Shown: piece after piece, positions 10,672 to 20,600 of the stretch
Layout of the letters: the number at the start of each line of letters is the position of its first letter
Numbering within the stretch: the first letter of the stretch is position 1
From: Pseudogymnoascus destructans
Taxonomy: Eukaryota > Ascomycota > Leotiomycetes > Thelebolales > Thelebolaceae
Reading direction: 5' to 3'
Assembly: GCF_001641265.1 (NCBI RefSeq)
Contig: NW_020167527.1
Location: forward strand, 1,178,001 to 1,242,000
Length of the DNA stretch: 64,000 bases
The notes under the pieces: generated by a model
What the model was told of the DNA's origin: nothing
The model's database searches: none
The model's input: only the letters and a program-made list of their open reading frames with translations
Translations under genes and position numbers: made by a program

Positions 10672-11326
10672 ATGAATCCCCACCAGAAGAACAAGATCGA
10701 CATCGCCGTAAGTTCACCCCGCCACAACCACCACCACCACCCCACCTCGCAATCCTCCCTCACTCACCTCCCTCACTCACCTCCCTCACTCACCTCCCTC
10801 ACTCACCTCCCTCACTCACCTCCCTCACTCACCTCCCTCACTCACCTCCCTCACTCACCTCCCTCACGTCAAGTCAGACATCCACTAACACCCCTCCCCC
10901 CAGTCCCTCACCCCCGACGAGCAACGCCTCTTCCGCCTCTACGGCAAGCTCCCCTCCAAAGCCGACCACCTCGCCAAAACGCTCAAAGAGCGCAAATACT
11001 TCGACAGCGGCGACTACGCGCTCTCCAAAGCCGGCAAAGCCTCCAGCGTCGACACCGGCAGCGTCGGCTCCGAGCACCCCCTTCCCGAGAACATCCCGCA
11101 CCTCACGTCCCCCGGCATCAGCGGCATTAACGGGGGCTCCCGGAATGGGAGTGTGCAGATGGGTGTTGCGGGGTCACTGGCGAGTGGGAGTCCGGTGAAG
11201 GAGAGTAGTTTCTTGAATAGGGAGACGGGTGTTGATGATGCGGAGGGGAAGGAGAATGTGCCGAGGGGTCAGACGAAGAGTGTTTCGCCGCCGGCGGGGG
11301 GGGAGGGGATCCCGATTAGGAGATGA
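10672..11326 (+). CDS. IGO1: Endosulfine-family protein (Igo1/Igo2 type)
   Basis: Endosulfines, once phosphorylated by the Rim15/Greatwall kinase, inhibit PP2A-B55 and drive entry into quiescence and mRNA protection. Exon 1 (10672-10707) encodes MNPHQKNKIDIA. A 196-bp intron (10708-10903, GTAAGT...CAG) follows, then exon 2 (10904-11326), for 152 residues. The family core is intact: SLTPDEQRLFRLYGKLPSK, then KYFDSGDYALSKAGKA, with Ser47 of FDSGDY as the expected kinase site. The C-terminal half is Gly/Ser-rich and disordered. The intron is unusually filled with a 13-bp tandem repeat. The symbol follows the yeast family; fungi of this group usually have one gene. Confidence 0.93.
10752..10866. 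repeat. 13-bp tandem repeat (CTCCCTCACTCAC) in endosulfine intron
   Basis: About eight and a half head-to-tail copies with almost no variation fill more than half of the intron and make a long polypyrimidine tract before the splice acceptor at 10901-10903. Confidence 0.92.
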
Positions 11327-12233
11327 GCTGTGAGGTCCGTCGAGATATGTGGTGTGAATGGGCTGCTGAGGGATTTCACATGTAACTTGGTCCTGAAGCC
11401 TGGATTGCCAGATCCGAAGCAACAGAATTGGCGAAGGAACAATCCAGAAAAAACACAACGTCGAGACGGGGGAGCAAGGTCGGGGAAAGGTGGGCATTTG
11501 TAAACTCGGCGATTTTACGGGTTCCGAAAGCCTTTTTTGCTTGTGGAAATGATGGATTGTTGGGAATGGAAATGATGCGAGGGATGGATGGATTGGGAGG
11601 GAGAAACGGAGGCGTAGTCTGGAGTTTTTTACGCAGACCGCGATGACGGCTGCTGCTGCTGTGTCTACTTGATTCATGATGACTTTACTTTGTCTTTCGC
11701 CGTTACTGGCTCTTTTCTGACTTGACTCTTTTTCCTTCTTACTATATATCGGTTTCACCCGTCGCCAGGTGCAACAAGCAACAAGTCACGTATGGCAAAA
11801 CACACGGGCTCCAGAAAGCTTTGTAATGGGTTTTTTTTCTTCTACTACTACCTACCTGAATGGGAGCTTTTGAGATGTTTGTTTGAGGTGTGGGGGGGTT
11901 TTCAGGCGTTGTCGCGTGTTCAGCGGGTTGGATTGGGTGGGCGTTAATGTATGTCACAAGACTGAATTCATGCAACGAACGGGGTCGTCTTAGTCGCGAA
12001 ATAACAAGGTGTTATTAATGTGCTAGTCATGATCGCAGTAAACGCTCTACTGAATGTGAACCTCCAGAGTTAAGGCATAGAGTATTCTGTCACGATTCTC
12101 TGTTTTGGTTTTTGTGGTGAGCTAGCAAGTGCCATCCTTTCTTTTGCCAGAGCCCAACGCCGTGCATTGATCCCTTAGTTCAACTATGTACATCATCCCA
12201 TCCATTTCCCCATCCCCATCCCTATCCCCTCCT
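11327..12233. other. Intergenic region between convergent endosulfine and MYG1
   Basis: It contains two 3' ends. Open frames here have low-complexity composition and no recognisable motif. I see no RNA gene or repeat. Confidence 0.5.
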
Positions 12234-13304
12234 CTACTCCAACGCCTTCCTCGCCATCGCAATAGCCCCCTCAAACGTCTTATTCCCCCCAATAAACCCC
12301 GCAGCATGCACAAACACCCCCCCCGGCACCCCCGTAATTCCATCCAGCGCCTCATCCCTGAACCCCCTCCAGTTCTCCGGCAACGGCTTACGGCTCTCAA
12401 ACGAGTCCGTCGTCACGCTAACAGCTTGGATACGCCATTTCGCGCCCGCCACCGGGCTCTCGGGGTACAGCACGTAGACGACCTTCTCATCCCCGCCCTG
12501 CTCGGATTCAAGTTTGTAGAGGTGGTCTTTCCATGGCACGGACTGGCCGTCGAAAACTAAGATCCTGCCTTGGGCGTCGTAATCGAGTCGTTTTGCGAAG
12601 GCGCCGCGGACGATCTCGCGAGCTGGGAGCCATGACTTGGTAAGGTAGTCGAGGGTGCTGCTAAACTCGGCGCCGATCTTGGTGGATGCCTTGGCGAACT
12701 TCTCGTCCTCGATTGCCTGCCACGCGGCTGGCTGGGAGGGGCGGGGGTCGTTCCAGTTGGGGTTCAGACGGCCGACCATGGCACCTAGGGTGAATCCCCC
12801 ATCGGAGAAGCGCTTCTCGATGCCCGCGGCCTGGAGGGCCTTGGGGCAATAGGCGCTAATGCCGTTGTCGTGTGCGTCGAGGGCTTCAATGAAGTCCTCG
12901 TAGATCTTATTCCAGAGGATCATGACTTCATCCGCCGACTCCTCGACGCCAAGGTGCTGCGCGATGATCGCTTTCCCGAAGTGCATGTATACCAGCCCCG
13001 CGGAGGAGAGCTTGGTGGGGCGGTTGGGGAAGGTGGTGGTGAAGGTGCGTTGGTGGTGGTCGTAGAGGTTGCGGGTGGCGTCGTATTCGCCGCCGACGTC
13101 GACGACGGTGTGGCAGGTTGCGAGGAGGGCGGGGTCGCGCGTGCGGATCAGGCTGGCGGATTGGTAGGCGGGGAGGAGACGCAGCATGTAAACTGCGAGG
13201 GCTTCGTCGGCGTGGAAGTGGCCGTTGTGGGTGCCGATGGAGATGTCTGTCTTGAGACGCTTTGCGGCGGTTGTTTCGGCCATTTTAACGGCGTTGCGGA
13301 GCAT
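12234..13304 (-). CDS. MYG1: MYG1-family metal-dependent protein (UPF0160, DHH-like exonuclease)
   Basis: MYG1/GAMM1 is a conserved eukaryotic protein reported as an RNA 3'-5' exonuclease acting in nucleus and mitochondria. The uninterrupted frame gives 356 residues from Met at 13304. Metal-binding motifs are clear: GTHNGHFHADEALAVYML (residues 24-41), VVDVGGEYD (67-75) and YDHHQRTF (81-88). Family blocks LSSAGLVYMHFGK, DAHDNGI and GFTLGAMVGRLNP follow, and the C-terminus ends in FIGGNKTFEGAIAMARKAL. The open frame extends upstream to 13472 but that part is not family-like. Met at 13304 (MLRNAVKMAETT) gives a short basic leader suited to mitochondrial import; Met at 13283 is the alternative. 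Divergent from ICE2. Confidence 0.94.
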   Translation of the reverse strand: MLRNAVKMAETTAAKRLKTDISIGTHNGHFHADEALAVYMLRLLPAYQSASLIRTRDPALLATCHTVVDVGGEYDATRNLYDHHQRTFTTTFPNRPTKLSSAGLVYMHFGKAIIAQHLGVEESADEVMILWNKIYEDFIEALDAHDNGISAYCPKALQAAGIEKRFSDGGFTLGAMVGRLNPNWNDPRPSQPAAWQAIEDEKFAKASTKIGAEFSSTLDYLTKSWLPAREIVRGAFAKRLDYDAQGRILVFDGQSVPWKDHLYKLESEQGGDEKVVYVLYPESPVAGAKWRIQAVSVTTDSFESRKPLPENWRGFRDEALDGITGVPGGVFVHAAGFIGGNKTFEGAIAMARKALE

Positions 13305-14311
13305 ACAAGTTGGGGTGAGAGTTGAAGATGGTGCTTCTGGATTGTTTGTATGTTGTGGGTAATGGTGGAAGTGAGAAGGTGACTTGGAATGGAACGAAGA
13401 GAGTATTATTTTTGAGCTTCGATGAGCTTGTAAAGTTAAGTTACCCCGCCAAACACCCACTACGCACAACACAAAACCGTGGGATCATTGATGCCCTATA
13501 TTTCAGGCCATTATATAACATCTCGGAGTAGTTTTCGAGCTTGGTGCACTTAAAAACTACGGAGCTTGGTGCATAGCTGTCAAATTCTTTAGGGACAGCT
13601 ACGAAGCCCCTTGCACGATCGTAATATTAGTAGATAAAATAAGAACCTACATGGTGAATTTCGGAGGATTTATTAAAGATATAATATACCCCCTCGAATC
13701 GGAAAATTGATGTTATCCCAGTTTATCCCAGGAACAACGAACGAACACGCGACTTGTATTGGACGGGAACCTTCATCTGCCTCCTCCCCCCCCCAAAACC
13801 CTCCAAGGCGGTTCACCACCACCATCACAATCAAAGCACAACACACCACTACGGCTTCTTCTTCCCATCTCCATAAAGAAATGGTACCTTATTAGCCGCC
13901 AACGACGCGACCGACACCGACCGCATCTTTCTCCTTCATCTATCCATCCCCACACGCCGTTTTGTTGTTCGCGCACACAAAAAAGAGCCAAGCCCACGCG
14001 CCTGAAACCTTTGATCCCCTTCACCGACAACACCGATTTCAACATCCCCTGCCCCAGATAAAGCTTGATAAGAGGGGGGAGCTACTCCAAGACGAGAAAA
14101 AACTATTTCTACACCACACCACCAGGCCTAACGCCTCCCACTCACCCACCGCCAACACACCGACACCACGCCCTCCGCGTCGTTCCCGAAAAATCTCATT
14201 TCCACGGAGCTACACAGCGACTGACAGCACGGCGGCTTCACCCTCGACACACCCACACCCAACCTATCCAGCTGGGCGCCCTTCAACGCACGCTCGGCGC
14301 CACAGCGCGCT
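13305..14311. promoter_or_regulatory. Divergent region between MYG1 and ICE2
   Basis: About 1 kb. GGAGCTTGGTGCA and GAGCTTGGTGCA occur at 13532-13572 as a short direct repeat. The half nearest ICE2 is C-rich, pyrimidine-biased and likely the 5' leader. No convincing separate gene; the open frames are low complexity. Confidence 0.4.
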
Positions 14312-15701
14312 ATGTGGTTAATCTTCCGGCTCATCGCGTCGCTCGTCTTCCTCCTCTCGATCATCCTCTCCATCCCCATCGCCTTTGATGTCGGCGGGCG
14401 GGACAGCGGGCTAGCGCACTCGCTGGCGCTGTTCTGCTTCTACTTTGCGTACTCGACGCTGCGGATCGTGACGCCAAAGAAGTCGTGGTTTAGGTATGCG
14501 CTGGTGCAGGTCGTGGGGGTGTCGCAGTGGGTGATTATCCCGGCGCTGTTGATTTGGAGTTTGAATCGCTTTACGGTCGATTCGAATACGGGGGGGGATT
14601 GGTTGGCGAAGACGTTTGGGGGGAAGAGGTCGAAGGAGACGAGTGTTACGGAGTGGATCTTTAGGCCGGGGGGGTTCTATGATGTGCTGACGGTTGGGAC
14701 TTGGGATAAGGTGTTGACGTATTCGACGCCGTTCTTTCAGCTTGCGGAAGGGTTTTGCAGTCTGTTGGTGATTCAGGCCGCGGGCCAGATTACAAGGTGG
14801 CTTGTTAATAGAGGACGCAGTGATACGTGGATGGTAAGTCCCTCACGCTATCAGTTCTCGACTGAACAACCCTGACATACCACAGATTGGTCTCCTCATA
14901 GTTTCCGCTTCGATCATCTCGAGCTCAGTCTACTTCCTCTGGCGCATCACGAACTTCCCCGAGATCGGAAACGTCGACGCCACACTCATCGGCGTCACGA
15001 TCACAACCGCCGTCTTCCTCTGCGCATGGGGCATCGGCAGCGGGCGCGGTAACCCAGTCGAGAGCTCCTTGCTCTTCGCATACGTCGTCCTGTGCATATA
15101 CCAGATCTTCACCGACTACCTCCCCTCCCCCGAAGCCGCCGCCGCCGCCGCCGCAACTGCCGCTGAATCGCAGCCCGAGTTCCCCCCTTTCCCACCCATC
15201 ATCATGGCCTCCTACTCAACCCTGATCCACCTCCTCTCCACCCTCCCCTCCGCCGTGCACTCAAGCTTCACCTTCCTCCACGCCGCCTTCCAAACCATCA
15301 CCCCTTCCGTCATCATCTCCCTCGCCTACCGCATCTTCGTCTTCTACGCCGCGACCCGCATCATCCCCTCGGTGCGCGACTCCGGCGCGCGCGGCCTCTC
15401 GCGTGAGCCCACTCTCGAAGACGACGATGGCGCGGGCTGGTTCCTGTGGGTGCTCAGCTGGTTCAGCCCGTCGATCTTGGTGGCGGTGTACACGAGCCTG
15501 CTGATGCAGCACTTCTCGACGCTGTCGGAGAATGGGCAGGCGGCGGCGTGGTGGACGTTGCAGCAGGGGGGGAATGCGGCGGGAAATAATGTGTGGAGGT
15601 GGGTTAATGTCGCGGCGACGATGGCGTTGTATGCGTTTGAGCTGTATTTGGGGAAGGAGGATACGGATGGGAGTTTGACGGGGCATTGGAAGACGGATTG
15701 A
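14312..15701 (+). CDS. ICE2: ER membrane protein ICE2
   Basis: Ice2 is a multi-pass ER membrane protein needed for cortical ER inheritance and for linking lipid droplets to membrane growth. Exons 14312-14833 and 14886-15701 flank a 52-bp GT-AG intron; the join (SDTWM then IGLLIVSAS) preserves a membrane helix. The product is 445 residues with about eight to ten hydrophobic segments. The family N-terminus is clear: MWLIFRLIASLVFLLSIILS, then AFDVGGRDSGLAHSLALFCF and RIVTPKKSWFRY. An Ala/Pro/Glu-rich loop follows YQIFTDYLPSPEA, and the C-terminal helices end near YAFELYLGKED. Length and topology fit fungal Ice2. Confidence 0.92.
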
Positions 15702-16179
15702 GTGGGTTGGTGGTGGGATGCTGTGCTTGGTCAGTTTGTAGCTGGGTGGTGGTTAGTTTAGGTGTCGGTCCCGCAGTTGTTTTTGAGGAACTGCTCGCAG
15801 GAGAACCGACGGGATAGTAGTTGGAGACGAAGGGAAAGGGATGGCAGCGTTCATGCCCGAAGCAAAATGGATCTGGAAACGGACAGCAGGCGGCCCATCC
15901 CAGGAACCTCCATTGGAGAGAAAGCACACAAGGAGGAGCGAGCGAGGGAGGGAATGCGGCGGTATGGGGCCGTCGTCGAAAGCGTGTTGTGAGCCACGGC
16001 CATCTCGATAAGAGAGAGAGAGGAAGAGGAAGAAAAAGATAGATACCCTCGGGATGGCCTTTTTTTAGGTATATATATTTGCAGGTGGATTTGATTATAC
16101 AAGTACGGCCAATACAGATTTACTCTCTAGGAGGGAGTAGAAACATAGTTGGGTTTCTGAACAAACACATGACTTAAGA
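15702..16179. other. Intergenic, 3' of ICE2
   Basis: GA-rich tract at about 16008-16040 (GAGAGAGAGAGGAAGAGG), then AT-rich sequence up to the pogo remnant. No gene seen. Confidence 0.45.
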
Positions 16180-17317
16180 CCACGTAACATAACTGTAAAT
16201 AACTCAACAATGGTTGCCCGTAAAAACCTAGGGATTGCTGAGCGTGAAACTTTAATAGCCCAGGCAGTATTAGACGTCAAATCTGGGAAGTACAAGAGCG
16301 CATATCACGCTGAGAAAGTGCTGGGGTTGCCTAAGAGTTCTGTAACGCGTCGGGTTAACGGAGGTTTGACAACGTTCCCTAACTCGCTAGCACAGCAGAA
16401 TTTATCAGGCGCGCAAGAGAAGATACTTCTAAAGTGGATTAAAACCCTAACAATCAGGGGTTATTCTTCGGGCATCGGTTGTTGAAGGAAATCTGAAGAA
16501 CTCCTGTCGCATCGGCCACTCAATTTCGACGACGCGACGCGACACCAAACTCACTCCTACCCCAACCACGATATCGGGCGACGAATCGAGACTGTACGCA
16601 TAGACTGTACGCATGGAGGGCCGACAAAACCAGTGCTTGTAGCATGGTTTGATGCATACTCGTACAAGCGTCTAACGGCATCGCTCTCCCTACTCAACTA
16701 AGCGCAACTTGCACGACAAAAGTATGAATGGATGGAGGCCTACATCCAGGCACGGCGAGCTCTACATACGTTGCTCTATGATGAGCCATTAGTCGAGGTT
16801 GACTGACTAAAAACACCAAATCAGTTTGATATTTTCAATCAAGTCTTTATTAATAGTTCATCCCTAGATGCACAACCTTACGTACTGCGAATGCGCTCCT
16901 TACAACTACAATTAATGGTAGTGGGGGGCCGTCAACACCGGTGTGGGCATACATCCAAAAACTCACAGTTGCGTCAGAGCAACTTCAAACAAGTATTGTC
17001 TACCAACTTGATGCTAGCAACTTGAGATTAGTCATGAAGCGATGTGCAGTACGTACGAAAGGGAAAAGGGTTATTCTAAAGGGTCACTTTCATGTTTCTA
17101 CGCAAGAATTATGTGATGTGGTAGTAGAGGTGGAAAAAGCCACACAAAACCTAAGCAAGAAAAAGCGCAAAACAAAGGACAAGCGCGTGTCCTCGGATGA
17201 TGAAATTGACGAGTATATTAAAGAAGAAGCAGGGGAACAATCTGAGAGCGACAGCGGGTCATGGGACGCTCTAGGCGTTAGATTGTAGTTAAATTAATTT
17301 ACAGTTATGTTACGTGG
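16180..17317 (+). mobile_element. Degenerate, internally deleted pogo/Fot-type transposon
   Basis: The ends carry a 21-bp perfect inverted repeat, CCACGTAACATAACTGTAAAT at 16180-16200 and its complement at 17297-17317. From 16210 the frame encodes a psq/CENP-B-type helix-turn-helix (SAYHAEKVLGLPKSSVTRRV). Stops and frame changes follow, with a recognisable piece NRGYSSGI. The C-terminal end is kept (about 16941-17288, acidic tail SSDDEIDEYIKEE). The central DDE catalytic region is missing, so it cannot move itself. The TA duplication is not clear. Confidence 0.75.
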
Positions 17318-17448
17318 ACTTCAAAAATCCCCCGGGTTACGCAGGGCCCTGCGTAACACGGTGACTTACGTTATATAGCGTCCTATGGTATGCTACGTAG
17401 CGTACTTTCGCTCGCTACTTTCCCAATCTAACGCCTAGAGCGTCCCAT
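17261..17448. repeat. 25-bp inverted repeat around a 22-bp palindrome
   Basis: ATGGGACGCTCTAGGCGTTA at 17261, extending to 17285, recurs in reverse complement at 17424-17448. Between them lies a perfect palindrome, GTTACGCAGGGCCCTGCGTAAC written as two halves, at 17336-17357. The first arm is the end of the pogo coding sequence, so the second arm is an inverted copy of that end. Confidence 0.85.
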
Positions 17449-18112
17449 AAGCACTGCACTCTTACTACTCGTATAAGCCTACCGTAGCGACTCCACGCAA
17501 GCTCCGACGCCCTGTTTACCTGCGTCCCAATCCCCGTCGGTTTCTCAACAGGGGGAGGCCGGGTCTCGCCCAAGGCTGGAGACGAGACGAGGTGGTCGTG
17601 CGCAAGGTGGTTTTTGTTGAGATGAGTGAGATGGCGGTCTGGGTACGGCGTGGCGGCGGGATGGAGGCGGCGGGATGGAGGCGGTCTAGAATGGAGGCGG
17701 TCTAGAATGGAGGCGTAGGAGTAAGTTACAGTACAGACAGCACTACTACTTCTTTTCTCTTTTCTAACTTACCTTTCTCTCCTCATAAGTCCAAGTCCCT
17801 TCTACGACACTCACCTGCCCCCTTGTGACGGACAACCGGGTACCAAGTACCTCCCTCAACTTACCACATCGCGCCCAGATCTTCGGTGGTGACCGAGGTA
17901 AGTCACCCCCTCACCATTAGGAATGCATATTGATCCCTAAACCTGCTATGTTACAAGTGGAAGTGCATCTCCCACCTCTCCTTCTACTTCTTCTTCTTCC
18001 TTTCCGTTTCTAGATCCATCATCGAATTCATCGTACAGACTACAAAGTATCACAAGTCGTCGTTGCCGTTATCACCAGAACAGTATCACTCAACCTCTCA
18101 CACCTACAAATC
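17449..18112. other. Intergenic region upstream of hypothetical gene
   Basis: Short tandem copies of GGATGGAGGCGG and TCTAGAATGGAGGCG lie at about 17655-17715. Pyrimidine tracts at 17745-17810 and 17975-18010 look like a 5' leader. No other gene seen. Confidence 0.4.
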
Positions 18113-18780
18113 ATGTCGTCACGTATCAGCCCCCGAGCCATCCGCTCCCTCACCAGCACCACCGCCTCCCCCGCCGTGCGCAGACAATTGGCAGCTTCAA
18201 CCTCAAAAGCAGAGGTATATATCCCCCATCCCCAATCCCCAATCCCCCTCCTCCCTCTCGACCCCAAGCTAACCCCCCCTCCCAGCCAACCACCCGCTCC
18301 TCCAGCACCACCACACGCCCAACACCCTCCATCACCCCAACTCTGAGGCCGTTGATGCAAGGATTCCACACGGCCACCTCCTCCCCGGCACCTGTTGCAA
18401 TGTCGTCGATTGATTTCGTCTTCTTCCCCACCCACGACGCCATCACCACTCCCCACCAATCCGCCCTCCGCGTCCCCCTCCTCCCCGACAACTACACCCC
18501 CGACCGCTCGATCGGGTCTGCACACGCGCCGGAGGCAGAGGTGATGCCGTTGCAGAGGAGTGAGATTAGCATTATTGCGGCAAGGCCGGAGACGGTGGCG
18601 AGTGCGTTGACGGAGGTGGTGGGGTTGGGGAGGGAGATGGGGTTGGGGGAACTGACGAGGGCGTTTGCGGAGGGGGTGGAGAGGGTGGAGGGGGAGGTGA
18701 TGGGGGGGTTGAGGGGGTTGTGGGGGGATTTGTTGGATGATGTTTTGGGCGAGAAAGCTGTAAAGGTTGCGAGGGCTTAG
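18113..18780 (+). CDS. Hypothetical protein, possible mitochondrial leader
   Basis: I do not recognise this gene. Exons 18113-18214 and 18286-18780 join across a 71-bp GT-AG intron to give 198 residues. The first ~55 residues (MSSRISPRAIRSLTSTTASP) are rich in Ser, Arg, Ala and Thr and lack acidic residues, like a mitochondrial presequence. A folded-looking part follows, containing SIDFVFFPTHDAITTP, SALRVPLLPDNYTPDR and QRSEISIIAARPET. The C-terminus is a Gly/Glu/Val-rich helical stretch. The intron position, the coherent frame and the codon use (C-ending codons early, then G-rich) support a real gene. Confidence 0.7.
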
Positions 18781-19404
18781 TTGGGGGGGAGGGAGGGGGA
18801 GGGGATTATTCTTTTTACTCGATGATTGACGGTGTGATAAGTGGTATTGGTTTTTTTAATGATATGAATATATGACAGGATTGGATGTGCATAGTAAGAC
18901 TTTGAGCGAGTCGCGGGCATACGAACCAGGAACGAGTTTATTCATGCTCGGATATTGAGGAGACTATCAGGAGAGACAAGGGTCATGAAAGTCCAGTGCA
19001 TACGAGTACCGTCATGCGAATTTCTCAGAGTGTACTCGTAACAGCAAAGCGGTCGCGGTGGGATATCTCGTGGAGGCAACCGAGGTGTGGTAACGAGAAT
19101 ATATCGACAACAGGTAAGGGAGGTCACAAAAACAGGCACGTAAGAACGGTAGTAGCAGTGGCTTTGTGTGAACGCATGATGAGAATGGCGGCCTATTTAT
19201 ATTAGGAATGGTCACACGTTTGAACGATGCACGGAGATATTATCACTTTGGCGATGACGAAAGTAGTCAACGCAAATGCCATCATCCCAGCGTGTTCAAT
19301 TTATGCCATTCCTATGGCTACAACTGGTCCGGTCCATATTAAACTCAAAGAGACAACACAAGAACGCAGGATAACATAACACAACCCCAATCTCACCCTC
19401 CCCC
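18781..19404. other. Intergenic region between convergent genes
   Basis: Between the hypothetical gene and SPC25. A T-run at 18850-18857 is the only simple feature. Nothing else recognised. Confidence 0.45.
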
Positions 19405-20175
19405 TTAAGCCTTCATAGCCTCAACAAACAACTCCCTCATCCCCTTCAACAACCCCCCCAACTCCCTATTCTCATTCAACCTCTCCACAATCCCCTCCAC
19501 CCTCTCCCTCTCCACCTTCGGAAAGCACTTCCCAACCTCATAATCCCTCCTCTCCGTGCACAGCTCAAACCACGCCTCCCTCTCCCAATCCCTCTCATCC
19601 ACACACGTAAACACAAACTTAAGCCTATCACTCATTCCCGCCCCTTCAATCCTCAACCCTAGGTTACTCGTCCAGAAATTCAGCTCGGGGATATCATGAA
19701 CAGCCATCCCAGAGATCCGCTCAGCATACTCCTTCTGCCTAACCCTCCTCTCCCGAATCATACTCTCCACCCTCTCAATCTCCCCCACCAGCCCCTCCCG
19801 CTCCCTAACCTTCGCCTCCCTCTGCCTCTCCAACCTCCCCACCGCCCCCTCCATCTCCTTCGCCTCCGCCTCCTCCCTCTGCAGCGCCTGCGCGTGGCCC
19901 TGAGCTTTGAGTTGGAGGATCTCAATGTCCTTCTTGCGCATGCGGCGGTCCTCGTGGGCTTCGGCGACGGTGGAGCGGAATTGGTTGCGCTCTTCTAAAA
20001 CGCGTTTGCGACCGGTCTCGATGAAGGCGTCGAAGCGTTGGGTAAATTGAGACATGCGTGTGCGTAGCTCGTCGAAGCCGAAGTCGATGGGGGGGAGGGA
20101 GTCGGCCATGGAGGGGGCGAGGGCGGTGGTGACGGGGGGGCGGAGGGAGAGGGTGGGTTCGAAGGTTGTGTTCAT
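19405..20175 (-). CDS. SPC25: Kinetochore protein Spc25 (Ndc80 complex)
   Basis: Spc25 pairs with Spc24 to anchor the Ndc80 complex at the inner kinetochore. The frame from Met at 20175 gives 256 residues without introns. The N-terminus (SLPPIDFGFDELRTRMSQF) leads into a long coiled coil at about 45-150, rich in Glu, Arg and Lys. The C-terminal globular domain has PELNFWTSNLGLRIEGAG, LKFVFTCVDERDWEREAWFE, and ends in GLLKGMRELFVEAMKA. The open frame continues upstream to 20364, but that part is Ser/Thr/Arg-rich and not family-like; using it would add a mitochondrial-looking leader. Shares a short upstream region with RRN6. Confidence 0.9.
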   Translation of the reverse strand: MNTTFEPTLSLRPPVTTALAPSMADSLPPIDFGFDELRTRMSQFTQRFDAFIETGRKRVLEERNQFRSTVAEAHEDRRMRKKDIEILQLKAQGHAQALQREEAEAKEMEGAVGRLERQREAKVREREGLVGEIERVESMIRERRVRQKEYAERISGMAVHDIPELNFWTSNLGLRIEGAGMSDRLKFVFTCVDERDWEREAWFELCTERRDYEVGKCFPKVERERVEGIVERLNENRELGGLLKGMRELFVEAMKA

Positions 20176-20600
20176 GGTTGCGGGTTGTTGGTTTGTTGAG
20201 CGATGAGTTTTTGGAAGCTTGGATGTTTTTGAGAGTCTGCTTGAGTTGCTTTTCGCAGCAGGTAGGTTTTTTGTGGTGAGGGTTGTTGAGATATTGCGAT
20301 GGATGCGCGCGAAATGTGACAGTTGGGGTGTTGACGTTTTCCAGAGTCTTAGTTGGCGAAGCAACGCAACGACCCAGCTCCCATAAAGTGGGCTACCCTA
20401 GTGCGAATATCTTTATCGCTGACGAAAGATAAACCAAAGCTTGAGAAAAATAATTTCTGGGGCCATTTTGAAGGACATTTACTTGTTCGGCATATCCCCG
20501 TGGTCCCTACCGAATTGGCAATACCTCGTCGAAGTATTCAATACCGAAATGTTGGCGCGATTTATTACGGCCTTAGGAAGACGGATTCATCGCTGCCCAG
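20176..20600. promoter_or_regulatory. Bidirectional promoter of SPC25 and RRN6
   Basis: 425 bp between divergent start codons. No TATA box or repeat is obvious. Confidence 0.45.

Noticed and set aside
10672..11130. Unspliced reading of the endosulfine locus as a His/Pro/Ser-rich protein
   Set aside because: It reads through the minisatellite intron; splicing restores the endosulfine domain.
13305..13472. N-terminal extension of MYG1 to an upstream Met
   Set aside because: The extension is Ser/His/Pro-rich and not family-like; Met at 13304 gives the usual N-terminus.
20176..20364. N-terminal extension of SPC25
   Set aside because: Ser/Thr/Arg-rich leader is not expected for a kinetochore protein; Met at 20175 fits family length.
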